DNA from: an uncultured Coriobacteriaceae bacterium
GTDB lineage: Bacteria; Actinomycetota; Coriobacteriia; Coriobacteriales; UMGS124
NCBI GenBank assembly: GCA_900539345.1
Contig: UQBS01000033.1
Span: 1 to 32,352 of the forward strand
Direction of reading: 5' to 3'
DNA: 32,352 bases
Shown: positions 1 to 8,471 of the stretch, piece after piece
How the letters are laid out: the number at the start of each line of letters is the position of its first letter
How positions within the stretch are numbered: position 1 is the stretch's first letter
The notes under the pieces: model-generated
What the model was told of the DNA's origin: nothing
Databases searched by the model: none
The model's input: the letters and a program-made list of their open reading frames with translations, nothing else
Made by a program: the position numbers and the translations under genes

Positions 1-215
1 TATTTTAGTCAATCTCCGGACGGAAAAAATAACCGGTCATGCCTACATTATGTCAAACTTGACTATTTGAAATAATTTGCGCAATCGTTGTAATGATTTG
101 CAGAATACCAGATAGATGGTCATATTTCTACTGAATGTGACATCCATACAGTACGATTGACATGATTTATTTCGTCAATGTGTCATGCACCTGAAACTCA
201 AATTACCTGAGACCC
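1..215. other. AT-rich intergenic region with TTGAC/GTCAA half-sites
   Basis: This stretch lies downstream of the first LuxR gene and is much more AT-rich than the genes, so it is probably intergenic. It has several GTCAA or TTGAC pentamers (near 8, 52, 59, 157 and 173). Two form the small palindrome GTCAAACTTGAC at 52-63. They could be binding half-sites or -35-like hexamers for a gene to the left of the window, but nothing here proves that. Confidence 0.3.
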
Positions 216-1778
216 TTATTCGTCTTCTTCAACACCCAATAATTCAAAAAGTTCACCTCGGCTATGCACGCCAAGCTTCTTGTAAATACGGCCCGTATGC
301 GCCTTGATGGTACCGCGGGCAATGAAGAGGTTCTCCTCCATCTGCTCGATGGGCATCTTGCGCGCCATGAGCTGAAGGACCTCTTCCTCGCGGTCGGTAA
401 GGTTGTGTTCGCGCGAAATGTCGGACACACACATGGCAAGACGGCCGGGCGCAAAGGGGTCGGGCCTTGAGGGTACAACGGGAGCAGCTTCGAACTGCAC
501 CGCGACAGGTGCCGCATTCACCCCAAAGGAGCCGGCCGCAAACGAGGCCGTAGCGACCTCCACAGGGGCCTCAACCGGGCCAGAAAAGTCCTCGTGCAAA
601 TCGATGCCCCAACGGGCGCCAAGGCTCTTCTCGGGCAGCACGATGACGAGGAACGCCACGAACACCGCAAGGGCAACCACCAGGTGCGCAATATTGCTTA
701 CTTCCACCGAGAACGTCTGGGCCACCAAAAAGTAGGCCACCCAACCCATGCTCTCCATGATGTAGCGCGCCGCACGCTCGATGCCGTTGAGCCACGCGGC
801 GTTGATGCCAAAGCGATAGGTGATGTTGCTCAGGATGATCATGATGAACATAGAGAGCATCGTGTAGCCAGCATCGAAGAAGAAGGCCGTTGCCTGGGAA
901 TACCGGGCAAGAAGCGGCGTCACAAGCAACGAGGTGGCGCAGATGAGCGGGAACGCCACACGGTAGATGGTGTCGAAGTTGAACCAACGCGAGGTGGAAA
1001 GCGATCCCAGAATCACAAAAGCGCAGGCAAAAAGCGTACCGAGCACGTTTCCGGCAACCATGGGCTGGCCGGGCATCGTGGCAAACTGCATGGCAAACGA
1101 GCACACCGCCATGAGCGCGATGGGCTTCACCGGCACCGCCTTGCGCGAGATAACCTCGCCTGCATGGGGTCGCTCGGCCACAGGAAGCGTCACAAACGAG
1201 CGATGCGCCCAGCCCAGGGACACAATGGGCAGCACGCAGGAGAACACAGCAATCCACGCAGGGTCGAGGCCCATGAACACCCAGCAGATCAGCTCGCCTA
1301 CAAATATAGATGCCGCATGGTACACAGCCACGCGCATGGGGTTGAGTGCGCCAAAGAACTCACACCACAGCAAGATGAGAAGCGCCAGGCCGCCGCCGGT
1401 GAGAACGAGGCCTATATATTTGAGCGTTGTAAAACCTGCCGCCGCGGGCACGCCCACCGCAGCTGGAATAAAGCACGCTGCCACAAGCAGAATCGAGCCG
1501 AGCGTCATTGATGCGCCCGTCACGGCAAGACAGGCGCGGTTACTCCACATGGGCACGATGCGGCGCGCGAGGAGCGCCACCACGAGCGAGACCACGCCGA
1601 TGCATGTTTCAAACAACACATAATCGGTGAACTCCATGCTGGGAAAGGCGCCGAAGCGGAAGAACGTCGCGATCCACGCGCGATAGACGCCCACGCCCAA
1701 AAAAGCCACAGGCATGGCCGACAGGCGCAAAAACATGGCTTTCCAACGCGGCCAGAAGCTGTTTGAAAAAGAACCCAT
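216..1778 (-). CDS. Membrane-embedded LuxR-family transcriptional regulator
   Basis: The N-terminal ~400 residues consist of about 12 hydrophobic segments. The last ~65 residues form a LuxR/GerE helix-turn-helix, with LTDREEEVLQLMA, the recognition-helix region ARGTIKAHTGRIYKKLGVHS and a C-terminal ELFELL. A short polar linker joins them. This architecture is typical of Eggerthellaceae regulators encoded next to a substrate-specific reductase, and the gene is divergent from the flavoprotein gene starting at 1946. Inference: it senses a small molecule at the membrane and activates that reductase. I chose the ATG at 1778 (MGSFSNSFW). An in-frame ATG at 1808 is possible but would almost abut the operator-like motif at 1810-1824. 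Neither start has a strong ribosome-binding site. The ligand is unknown. Confidence 0.88.
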   Translation of the reverse strand: MGSFSNSFWPRWKAMFLRLSAMPVAFLGVGVYRAWIATFFRFGAFPSMEFTDYVLFETCIGVVSLVVALLARRIVPMWSNRACLAVTGASMTLGSILLVAACFIPAAVGVPAAAGFTTLKYIGLVLTGGGLALLILLWCEFFGALNPMRVAVYHAASIFVGELICWVFMGLDPAWIAVFSCVLPIVSLGWAHRSFVTLPVAERPHAGEVISRKAVPVKPIALMAVCSFAMQFATMPGQPMVAGNVLGTLFACAFVILGSLSTSRWFNFDTIYRVAFPLICATSLLVTPLLARYSQATAFFFDAGYTMLSMFIMIILSNITYRFGINAAWLNGIERAARYIMESMGWVAYFLVAQTFSVEVSNIAHLVVALAVFVAFLVIVLPEKSLGARWGIDLHEDFSGPVEAPVEVATASFAAGSFGVNAAPVAVQFEAAPVVPSRPDPFAPGRLAMCVSDISREHNLTDREEEVLQLMARKMPIEQMEENLFIARGTIKAHTGRIYKKLGVHSRGELFELLGVEEDE

Positions 1779-1809
1779 CGTGTAACCCGTTCCCTCATGA
1801 AACCGCATC

Positions 1810-1824
1810 TACCAGCGGGGTTAC
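1810..1824. promoter_or_regulatory. Operator-like motif TACCAGCGGGGTTAC
   Basis: This 15-bp site has the pattern TACC-N5-GGT and lies between the divergent LuxR and reductase genes. The same pattern occurs twice before the second reductase (6329-6344 and 6376-6391). It is roughly palindromic, as expected for a dimeric LuxR/NarL-type activator. Its centre is about 42 bp from the middle of an extended -10-like sequence (TGCTATGGT, 1854-1862), and there is no recognisable -35 box, which fits an activator-dependent promoter. Binding itself is inference. Confidence 0.45.
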
Positions 1825-1853
1825 TACATTAAACCACATTTTACTTCGGAAGT

Positions 1854-1862
1854 TGCTATGGT
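1854..1862 (+). promoter_or_regulatory. Putative extended -10 of the first reductase gene
   Basis: TGCTATGGT matches an extended -10 (TG-N-TATGGT) about 85 bp before the reductase start. The expected -35 position (about 1834-1839, CCACAT) is poor, so transcription probably needs an activator bound at 1810-1824. Confidence 0.35.
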
Positions 1863-1945
1863 TTAAGTCAACGCGGGGCACCGAGCACCGCATGCACAGA
1901 CCGTTGCACGCCAACGGTTAGGGGAATTTCGAAAGGGGATCTATT

Positions 1946-3751
1946 ATGAGCATCACCACTTCTCGTCGCAGCTTTGTCAAGGGCGCTGGCGCAGGCATCG
2001 CAGCCGTTGCCGCCACCTCCATGATTTCCGGCGTTGCCTTCGCCGACGACGCCAAGGCCTCCGAGGTCAAGGACGGCACCTACACTGCCGCCGCTCGCGG
2101 CAAGCATGCTGACGTCAACGTTGAGGTCACCGTTGAGGGTGGCAAGGTCACCGACATCAAGATCGGCGACAACATCGAGATGCCCGGCATGGTCGAGTCC
2201 GTTGAGAAGGTCATGCTGCCCCTCATCATTGACAACCAGACCCTGAACGTCGACACCGTCACCGGTGCCACTATCACGAGCATGGCTGTGCTCAACGCCG
2301 TGACCGACGCCTGCAAGCAGGCCGGCCTCGAGGCCTCCATGTCCGCCGCCGACCACGCCGCCCCCGTGTACGAGGCTCCCGCCACGACCGACGCCGACGT
2401 CATCGTCCTCGGCGCTGGCGGCGCTGGCCTGTCCGCTGCCCTTACCGCTGCCAAGGCCGGCAAGACCGCCATCGTGCTCGAGAAGCTGCCCAGCATCGGC
2501 GGCAACACGCAGATCTCCGGCGGCGGCATGGCTGCTCCCTGCAACTGGATGCAGAAGGAGGAGGGCATCGAGGACTCCCCCGAGCTCTTCGAGAGCGACA
2601 TCATCGCCGGTGGCGACGACACCGACCAGGACCACGACCTGGTCAACGTCCTTGCTAACAGCGCCCTTGAGTCTGCTGAGTGGCTGCGCGACGAGCACAA
2701 CGTCAACTTCGTCCGCATGAGCTTCTTCGGCGGCCATTCCGTGAAGCGCTCCCTCGTTCCCGAGGGCGAGTCTGGTGCCCAGATCACGTGGCCCCTCAAG
2801 GGCGACGCCGAGGCTGCCGGTGTCACCATCTACACCAGCATGCGCGCCAGCGAGTTCGTCGTTGACGACAGCGGCACCATCACCGCCGTCAAGGCCTCCG
2901 ATCCCGACGGCAACGAGTACGAGTTCACCGGCAAGGCCTTCGTCCTGGCCACGGGCGGCTTCGGCTCCAATGTTGAGATGCGCCTGCAGTACAACCCCGA
3001 CCTCGACGAGAACGTCCACTCCACCGACACCGTAGCCACCACGGGCGACGGCATCGTCATGGCTCAGGGCATCGGCGCTGGCCTCGTGGGCATGCAGTGG
3101 ATCCAGACCTACCCCACCTGCGACCCTGTGACGGGCGCCCTGCTCTACATCTACGACATGCGTCTTGACGACCGCGGCATCCTCGTGAACGCCGAGGGCG
3201 ACCGCTTCGTTGAGGAGCTCGACCGCCGCGACGTCATCTCCAACGCCATCAAGTCCCAGACCGGCGAGGTCGCTTACCTGCTGTGGGACCAGGCTGGCGT
3301 GGATGAGACCGGCCTGTTCGACGCTCACCCCGGCGAGGTCAAGATGGGCTATGACCTGGGCACCCTCTTCAAGGGCGACACGCTCGAGGAAGTCGCCGAG
3401 GCCGCCGGCGTCGATCCCGAGGAGCTCGTGAAGACCGTTGAGCACTGGAACGAGATGTGCGACGCCGGCGCCGATGCCGACTTCAACTATCGCTCCAAGA
3501 TGAACAAGTTCGAGACTGCTCCCTACTACCTGGGCGCCTGCGTGCCTTCCGTGCACCACACCATGGGCGGCGTGCACATCAACACCGATGCCCAGGTCGT
3601 GAAGGAGACCGGCGAGACCATCCCCAACCTGTTTGCAGCTGGCGAGGTCACCGGTGGCATCCACGGCACCAACCGTCTGGGCTCCGACGCCGTTGCCGAC
3701 TGCATCACCTTCGGCCGCATTGCCGGCGCCTCTGCCGCCGAGCTGGCCTAA
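1946..3751 (+). CDS. Tat-exported FMN/FAD flavoprotein reductase (fumarate reductase family)
   Basis: The 601-residue protein starts with a Tat signal (SRRSFVKG, then a hydrophobic stretch to AFA near residue 33). An FMN-binding domain follows (about 40-130), with a flavinylation motif of the Dxx(S/T)GAT type at 103-109 (DTVTGAT). A fumarate-reductase-type FAD domain starts at GAGGAG (156-161). Family catalytic features are kept: the arginine in ELDRRD, the histidine in VHHTMGGVH, and GGIHGTNRLGSDA near the C terminus. Such enzymes reduce C=C bonds of organic acids (fumarate, urocanate, acrylates) outside the membrane and receive electrons through the covalently bound FMN. The true acceptor cannot be read from sequence. 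The start has a GAAAGGGGA ribosome-binding site. It is divergent from a LuxR gene and followed by a hairpin terminator. Confidence 0.9.
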   Translation: MSITTSRRSFVKGAGAGIAAVAATSMISGVAFADDAKASEVKDGTYTAAARGKHADVNVEVTVEGGKVTDIKIGDNIEMPGMVESVEKVMLPLIIDNQTLNVDTVTGATITSMAVLNAVTDACKQAGLEASMSAADHAAPVYEAPATTDADVIVLGAGGAGLSAALTAAKAGKTAIVLEKLPSIGGNTQISGGGMAAPCNWMQKEEGIEDSPELFESDIIAGGDDTDQDHDLVNVLANSALESAEWLRDEHNVNFVRMSFFGGHSVKRSLVPEGESGAQITWPLKGDAEAAGVTIYTSMRASEFVVDDSGTITAVKASDPDGNEYEFTGKAFVLATGGFGSNVEMRLQYNPDLDENVHSTDTVATTGDGIVMAQGIGAGLVGMQWIQTYPTCDPVTGALLYIYDMRLDDRGILVNAEGDRFVEELDRRDVISNAIKSQTGEVAYLLWDQAGVDETGLFDAHPGEVKMGYDLGTLFKGDTLEEVAEAAGVDPEELVKTVEHWNEMCDAGADADFNYRSKMNKFETAPYYLGACVPSVHHTMGGVHINTDAQVVKETGETIPNLFAAGEVTGGIHGTNRLGSDAVADCITFGRIAGASAAELA

Positions 3752-3774
3752 GGGTCTAGCTTCTAGCTCGGAGC

Positions 3775-3794
3775 TCCTCCACCCGCGTGGAGGA
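3775..3794 (+). other. Short perfect hairpin after the reductase gene
   Basis: TCCTCCAC and GTGGAGGA form an 8-bp stem with a 4-nt loop 24 nt after the stop codon. There is no U-run, so it may stabilise the 3' end rather than terminate. The real terminator appears to be the next hairpin. Confidence 0.4.
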
Positions 3795-3831
3795 TGCATC
3801 TAATATATAAGCACGCACGATAAGCCCGGGT

Positions 3832-3867
3832 GCCTCGCAACCAAGCCGAGGTGCCCGGGCTTTTGCG
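3832..3867 (+). terminator. Rho-independent terminator of the first reductase gene
   Basis: AAGCCCGGG... pairs with ...CCCGGGCTT in a stem of about 16 bp, including two G-U pairs, and is followed by TTTT. It lies 80 bp after the reductase stop. Confidence 0.8.
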
Positions 3868-3985
3868 TTTGCGGGGCGACGAGACTTTTGGCGCATAACC
3901 TCGGGTCCCCATAAACGAGCCATTCATGCCTGACCCAGATTGTTGGTTTGGGAGCATAAAATAGCCCTTCATCCACTCGTTCGGG

Positions 3986-3991
3986 TATACT
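3986..3991 (+). promoter_or_regulatory. Putative -10 box (TATACT) of the Uma2-family gene
   Basis: TATACT lies about 40 bp before the Uma2-family start codon and after the upstream terminator. No good -35 is seen at normal spacing, so this is a weak call. Confidence 0.3.
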
Positions 3992-4030
3992 GTCAGGGCA
4001 GGACAAACTCATGTTGAAAGCAGGTGCCGT

Positions 4031-4609
4031 ATGCCGCTTCCAAAAATTGATACCTATACCGCTCCCACTGAGCATACTGCCCATGATTATTGGAACCTAC
4101 CCGCGGACGTACGAGCAGAGCTTATCGATGGCAAGCTTTATGACATGGCACCGCCGAGCTTTACGCACCAAATGATTGTTGGCGGACTTACGCAGGCGTT
4201 GCGCAACCATGTCAAGGCTAACAACGGCCCGTGCAAGGTCATTCCGGCACCCTTCGCCGTCAATCTCTTCGCTGACGAAACCACCTACCTCGAGCCCGAT
4301 GTCAGCGTCATCTGCGACCCTTCGAAAATCTCAGAGCGCGGCTGCGAGGGCGCGCCCGATCTTGTAGTTGAGGTAGTCTCCCCTTCGAGCCGCCGCATGG
4401 ACTACCTCATCAAGGCCGCCCGCTACGAGCAGGCGCATGTACGCGAGTATTGGATTGTCGATCCCACGGAGAAGCAGACTATCGTCTACTGCTTCTACCG
4501 CTACGACTCCGAGTGGGGCTGGATAACAGCCTATCCCTTCGACAAGCCCATCCCCGTGGGCATTTGGGATGGCGCAGCAAGCGTTGCAATCGCGGCGCTG
4601 GTTGAATAA
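4031..4609 (+). CDS. Uma2-family (DUF820) PD-(D/E)XK endonuclease-like protein
   Basis: The 192-residue protein has the usual length and motifs of the Uma2 family, which has a restriction-endonuclease fold: LEPDVSVI (D90), APDLVVEVVSPSS (E114), the lysine in DYLIKAARYE (K128), and the family signature VREYWIVDP. All putative catalytic residues are present. The biological role of Uma2 proteins is poorly known; they occur as solitary genes and no partner gene is adjacent here. It has its own promoter-like -10 and follows a terminator, so it is probably transcribed alone. The ATG follows a modest AGGTG ribosome-binding site. Confidence 0.85.
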   Translation: MPLPKIDTYTAPTEHTAHDYWNLPADVRAELIDGKLYDMAPPSFTHQMIVGGLTQALRNHVKANNGPCKVIPAPFAVNLFADETTYLEPDVSVICDPSKISERGCEGAPDLVVEVVSPSSRRMDYLIKAARYEQAHVREYWIVDPTEKQTIVYCFYRYDSEWGWITAYPFDKPIPVGIWDGAASVAIAALVE

Positions 4610-4698
4610 TTGCTCGTGCCCGATGGCAAGGTGCTGTCAGCATTACGTTTGAGCACGAGAGGTGTCAGCTCACGCATGGACCTGCAATATAAGTACCG

Positions 4699-6147
4699 CT
4701 AGTCGGTCAGGCCCTTTTCTTCCACTAGGTCGATGAGCTCCTGGTGGGAGTGGACATCGAGCTTGCTGTAAACGCGGGCAACGTAGGACTTCACCGTATT
4801 GCGGGAAAGTGTGAGGCTCTCCTGGATGTAGGCGGCATTACGGCCACGCGCAAGCAGGGCGAGCACCTCAGCCTCACGCGGAGTCAACGAATGCGCCCCC
4901 ACAAGCTCGGCACAGCGCATGTCGATGCGCGGCAGGCGAGCGTCTTGCTCATCCACCTCTTCAACCGGCGCAACCGGTTGCAGCTGAGCCACCATCACAT
5001 CGAAGCTAAAGCGGCGCACGAGCATGAAATTGAACATCACAAAACAAAAAGTGATGGCCGCGACAAAGACCCCCGCAAGCTCAGGGTTGGCAACCTCAAG
5101 ATAGTTCTCCAAATGACCGGAAGCAGCACCAAGCTCGGTACCGACCGACATAGCACAACGCGTTCCAAACCATACGGGCAGAAGGTTGGTGGGGTTTCTC
5201 ACGGCGATCATCACTACAAGCAGATATGCGACAGTCGAAGTCACCTCGCTTCCTGCCTGCAAAAACGCGTTGGCAAGCGAGGCAAACGCTCCCCCCGCGG
5301 ATGTCACTGGAACAAGGAGCATTCCCAGGAGTGCAAAAGCAAATGCCAGCGAGAAGAGCGCGTCGAGAGAAACGGAACCGCGCACCAAAACAATCCCCAT
5401 AGCCAGGATAAATGCGATAAACGCCATAATAGTTGGCTGGGGAACGCTATCGACCGAACCATAGGTAACGGCAAAGCCAAACGCCGCATAGAAGAGAAGC
5501 ACCGCCACAAAAACACGACTGGTAAATGGCACGAACGACCGCGGGTTTGTGATATCGAGCGACGTGGAGGGTTCAAGCGACTCCAGCTGACGTATCGCCG
5601 GGCGAGCGCAGATGAACAGCAACACGACGCTGGCAAGAGAAAAAACAAGCAGCGCCGCACAACGTATAGAATAGGGCGCAAACCACAGCAACGCCATCCA
5701 CGCGTATTTGCCGGCATAGCCGCATACAAGCAGCGTCGCGCAGCGACGGACCGACATGCCCCCCAGCGCGCAAATGAGGAAAACACACCCAAGCGAGCTG
5801 CCTAAATCACGCATACATGCAAAGATTGTCGCAGCGAGCGGGCTCTCCAACATTGAGGCCCGGAACATGCCGGCAATACCGATTCCAATGCAGCAAAGAG
5901 CCGCAATCAATGTCCCCAGCCTCAGAAACAGCCGCGGGTGACGAGCTGCAACAAGCGCAAACGCAACGGCAAACGCAGCCCCCGAAGTAGTGGCAATATC
6001 ACGAGCAAGAGGGAAGAACCCGTTGAAGCTGGGATATGCCGTAACGTTGAGCAACCACGTAACGGTCGCCCACAGGGAGATGGCGACGCCCGTGAGCAGC
6101 ATACGACCGCCCGTGGGATCCATCGTCGTTTCCCCCGCTTCGGTCAT
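4699..6147 (-). CDS. Membrane-embedded LuxR-family transcriptional regulator
   Basis: The 482-residue protein has about 12 hydrophobic segments in the first ~390 residues and a LuxR/GerE helix-turn-helix at about 415-478 (LTPREAEVLALLARGRN, then SRNTVKSYVARVYSKLDVHS). It has the same architecture as the gene at 216-1778 but is clearly diverged in the membrane part, consistent with a different ligand. It is divergent from the flavoprotein gene at 6495, making a second regulator/reductase module. The ATG at 6147 has a good ribosome-binding site (GAAAGGTG, 7-nt spacing). Control of the adjacent reductase is inferred from position and from the shared operator-like motifs. Confidence 0.9.
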   Translation of the reverse strand: MTEAGETTMDPTGGRMLLTGVAISLWATVTWLLNVTAYPSFNGFFPLARDIATTSGAAFAVAFALVAARHPRLFLRLGTLIAALCCIGIGIAGMFRASMLESPLAATIFACMRDLGSSLGCVFLICALGGMSVRRCATLLVCGYAGKYAWMALLWFAPYSIRCAALLVFSLASVVLLFICARPAIRQLESLEPSTSLDITNPRSFVPFTSRVFVAVLLFYAAFGFAVTYGSVDSVPQPTIMAFIAFILAMGIVLVRGSVSLDALFSLAFAFALLGMLLVPVTSAGGAFASLANAFLQAGSEVTSTVAYLLVVMIAVRNPTNLLPVWFGTRCAMSVGTELGAASGHLENYLEVANPELAGVFVAAITFCFVMFNFMLVRRFSFDVMVAQLQPVAPVEEVDEQDARLPRIDMRCAELVGAHSLTPREAEVLALLARGRNAAYIQESLTLSRNTVKSYVARVYSKLDVHSHQELIDLVEEKGLTD

Positions 6148-6326
6148 AACGCGTCACCTTTCCCGTCTAGTGATTCCCCCGCGATGCCGCCCCGCTTGAA
6201 TGCATCAGTATAAGACACCCCACATCAGCTCGCAGAGGCAAAATTGCGAGGCTCCGAAGCGCCCAATTTACAAGAAACGACAGCACAACTTATCCCACAA
6301 TACGAAAACACGTCCTATCTCCCATT

Positions 6327-6344
6327 GCATACCAGTGGGGTGTA
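6327..6344. promoter_or_regulatory. Operator-like motif, copy 1 before the second reductase
   Basis: GCATACCAGTGGGGTGTA shares TACCA-N2-GGGGT with the site at 1810 and with the second copy 47 bp downstream. Confidence 0.5.
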
Positions 6345-6373
6345 TACAAGTATCTACCTGCCATTTTGCCAAT

Positions 6374-6391
6374 GCATACCATCGGGGTGTA
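6374..6391. promoter_or_regulatory. Operator-like motif, copy 2 before the second reductase
   Basis: GCATACCATCGGGGTGTA matches copy 1 at 16 of 18 positions while the flanks differ, so the motif rather than the region is conserved. Confidence 0.5.
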
Positions 6392-6494
6392 GGGAACGGC
6401 ACCACAAGAGACCATCATTGGGCACTGTAACGAGGTCACATGCGGCAACACGCCGCGCTGACCTCAGGCATCCTACTTTTAAGGAGCGTCACAC

Positions 6495-8174
6495 ATGATC
6501 GAGCAAGCTATGTCCCGCCGCAACTTCCTCACCGCTGCCGCCGGTACCGCCGCCGTAGCCACCGCCGCCTCCAGCGTCGCCCTGGCCGACGAGACAGCAG
6601 ACACCCAGGCCACCAACCCCGCATGGCTGGGCGAAGAGCCTGAGGACGGCGACATCACCGACACCAAGGAGTGCGAGCTTCTCATTATCGGCGCCGGCAA
6701 CGGCGGCATGGCGGCAGCCGCCACCGCAGCCGACCTGGGCGTCGACTTCCTCGTGGCCGATGCCTTCGACACGCCCAACGACACGCGTCACTGGATTGGC
6801 GCCATCAACTCTAAGTACACCGAGGAGGCCGGCACCCTCGTCGACGTCAAGCGCGAGCAGTACGAGCTTGCCCGCTACGCCTCCTTCAAGTGCAACCAGC
6901 GCCTCCAGAAGATGTGGATCGACGAAAGCGCCGAGCTCATCGACTGGCTCGACACCATCATGGAGCCGGCCAACTTCGCATGCCAACTTGACATCGAGAT
7001 GGGGCCGGAGATCGACCCGACCTACGAGACTGGCTGCTATGTACCCGCCCAGCAGCACATGTACTTCTCGACCGACCCTGAGTACAAGGGCCTGGATAAC
7101 CGCAACGAGGTCCTGCAGGCTTATGTTGAGGACAAGGCCGGCGCCGAGCGCTTCCTGTGGAACTACGACCTCGTCAAGCTTGTGCACGCTGGCGGCAAGG
7201 TAACGGGCGCAATCTTTGAGACCGAAGACGGCAACGTCCAGGTCAATGCCGCCAACGTCATCCTGGCCACCGGTGGCTACCCGGGCAACTCTGAGATGAT
7301 GCAGGCCCTCTCCCCCATGGCCGTCGCCTCCTGCACCGCCTGCAGCTACAGCCCCAAAGACCGCGGCCAGGGCATCAAGGCGGGACTTTGGGCTGGCGCT
7401 TCCATGGACCTCGAGGCTGCACCCATGGTGTTCAACCGTGGTCTGGTCGCTCCCGGCGTGCCCTGCGGCTATGACGAGAACGGCATGTTCCGCGGCACTG
7501 TGGGCCAGTTCAACGCCGGCTCTCAGCCCTTCATGAAGGTTGCCAAGGACGGCCGCCGCTTCATGAACGAGGCCTGCCCCTACGACTTCACCTGCTTCGC
7601 CGCCCAGCAGCATGCCGACGGCGTATGGGCGATGATCTTCGACGCCAACATGGCCGAGGACGTCAAGCGCTTCGCCACCGACGGCTGCTCCAAGATGACG
7701 CAGACCACGCTTGCCAAGACTCCCGATCCCGCCGAGGCCTATGCCCAGCAGATTGAGGACGGCTTGCTCTTCAAGTGCGACACCCTCGACGAGCTCGCCG
7801 ACAAGCTGGGCTTTGAGGGCGACGCAAAGGCAACCTTCCTGGCCGAGATCGACCGTTACAACGGCTTCTTCGACGCCCAGGACGACGAGGACTTCGGCAA
7901 GGAGGCCTATCGCCTCTCCGAGATCCGCACCGCTCCCTTCTATGGCGGCTGGTTCGGCGGCTCCCTGCTCACCACGTGCGACGGCCTCACCATCAACGAG
8001 GAGTGCCAGGTCCTGACCCCCGAGCGCACCGTCATCGAGGGCCTCTACGCCATCGGCGACTGCTCGGGCAGCTTCTTCGCCAACAACTACCCCGAGTACC
8101 TCATCGGCACCGCCTGCGGCCGCACCCTCACCCAGGGCCGTCACGTTGTGCGCAAGCTCGCCGGCGACCTGTAA
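6495..8174 (+). CDS. Tat-exported FAD-binding reductase with divergent active site
   Basis: The 559-residue protein has a Tat signal (MSRRNFLTAAAG, hydrophobic to about VALA) and a Rossmann FAD motif GAGNGG (66-71). It ends in an FAD-domain segment, YAIGDCSGSFFANNYPEYL. It belongs to the FAD_binding_2/fumarate-reductase family but lacks the FMN-binding domain seen in its relative at 1946. Where fumarate reductases have a conserved R-D after the RFV-E-L segment, this protein reads RRFMNEACPYDF, and the GIHGxNRLG segment is replaced by NNYPEYLIGTACGRT. The substrate is therefore probably not fumarate. Its electron donor must be a separate carrier. The start has AAGGAG with 8-nt spacing. Confidence 0.88.
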   Translation: MIEQAMSRRNFLTAAAGTAAVATAASSVALADETADTQATNPAWLGEEPEDGDITDTKECELLIIGAGNGGMAAAATAADLGVDFLVADAFDTPNDTRHWIGAINSKYTEEAGTLVDVKREQYELARYASFKCNQRLQKMWIDESAELIDWLDTIMEPANFACQLDIEMGPEIDPTYETGCYVPAQQHMYFSTDPEYKGLDNRNEVLQAYVEDKAGAERFLWNYDLVKLVHAGGKVTGAIFETEDGNVQVNAANVILATGGYPGNSEMMQALSPMAVASCTACSYSPKDRGQGIKAGLWAGASMDLEAAPMVFNRGLVAPGVPCGYDENGMFRGTVGQFNAGSQPFMKVAKDGRRFMNEACPYDFTCFAAQQHADGVWAMIFDANMAEDVKRFATDGCSKMTQTTLAKTPDPAEAYAQQIEDGLLFKCDTLDELADKLGFEGDAKATFLAEIDRYNGFFDAQDDEDFGKEAYRLSEIRTAPFYGGWFGGSLLTTCDGLTINEECQVLTPERTVIEGLYAIGDCSGSFFANNYPEYLIGTACGRTLTQGRHVVRKLAGDL

Positions 8175-8218
8175 GGCTTCAGGTCTCACGCGCTTTGTGA
8201 GCTAAATAAGCGATTACG

Positions 8219-8258
8219 AAGGACGGCCGACTATCTCACCAGATAGCCGGCTGTCCTT
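8219..8258 (+). terminator. Hairpin terminator of the second reductase gene
   Basis: AAGGAC... pairs with ...GTCCTT in an 18-bp stem with one wobble and one mismatch around a 4-nt loop. It lies about 45 bp after the stop. The T-run is poor (CTTGTTGC), so termination strength is uncertain. Confidence 0.6.
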
Positions 8259-8311
8259 GTTGCGCAGACGCCTGTATTGGCGCAACGGCAGGCACCTTAA
8301 CAGCACCTCAA

Positions 8312-8471
8312 GCCTCCAAGCAGGACAATCAACATCCCAGACGTGCAGTACGCCTCCAAGCAGAGCCGCTAGCATACCGAAAATGCGGCGTGCCTCCAAG
8401 CAGGGCAATCGGCATTCTGGCAGTATAACCGGCCTGCTAGCAGAACAGCCGCCCCTGCATCATCCACCATC
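8312..8471. repeat. Four-unit tandem array, exact 40-bp period
   Basis: The 12-mer GCCTCCAAGCAG starts at 8312, 8352 and 8392, and a variant (GCCTGCTAGCAG) at 8432, exactly 40 bp apart each time. The remaining 28 bp per unit diverge, but three units keep CAT at unit positions 22-24. A degraded unit may precede it near 8270. Confidence 0.8.

Larger units (their letters stand above)
6148..6494. other. Control region between the second LuxR gene and its reductase
   Basis: This 347-bp non-coding region separates the divergent genes and is AT-rich relative to both. It contains two copies of the operator-like motif (6327-6344 and 6374-6391), 47 bp apart. The last segment carries a strong AAGGAG ribosome-binding site for the reductase. 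A weak -10-like TGTAAC lies at 6426-6431. I see no gene in it. Confidence 0.6.

Noticed and set aside
1868..3799. Long antisense open frame (643 codons) over the first reductase
   Set aside because: It is the GC-rich shadow of the reductase gene, Val/Gly/Ala/His-rich, with no motif or ribosome-binding site.
8312..8471. CRISPR array
   Set aside because: Only 12 bp are conserved per 40-bp unit, one unit is a variant, and no cas gene is present. It is a tandem repeat with diverged remainder.
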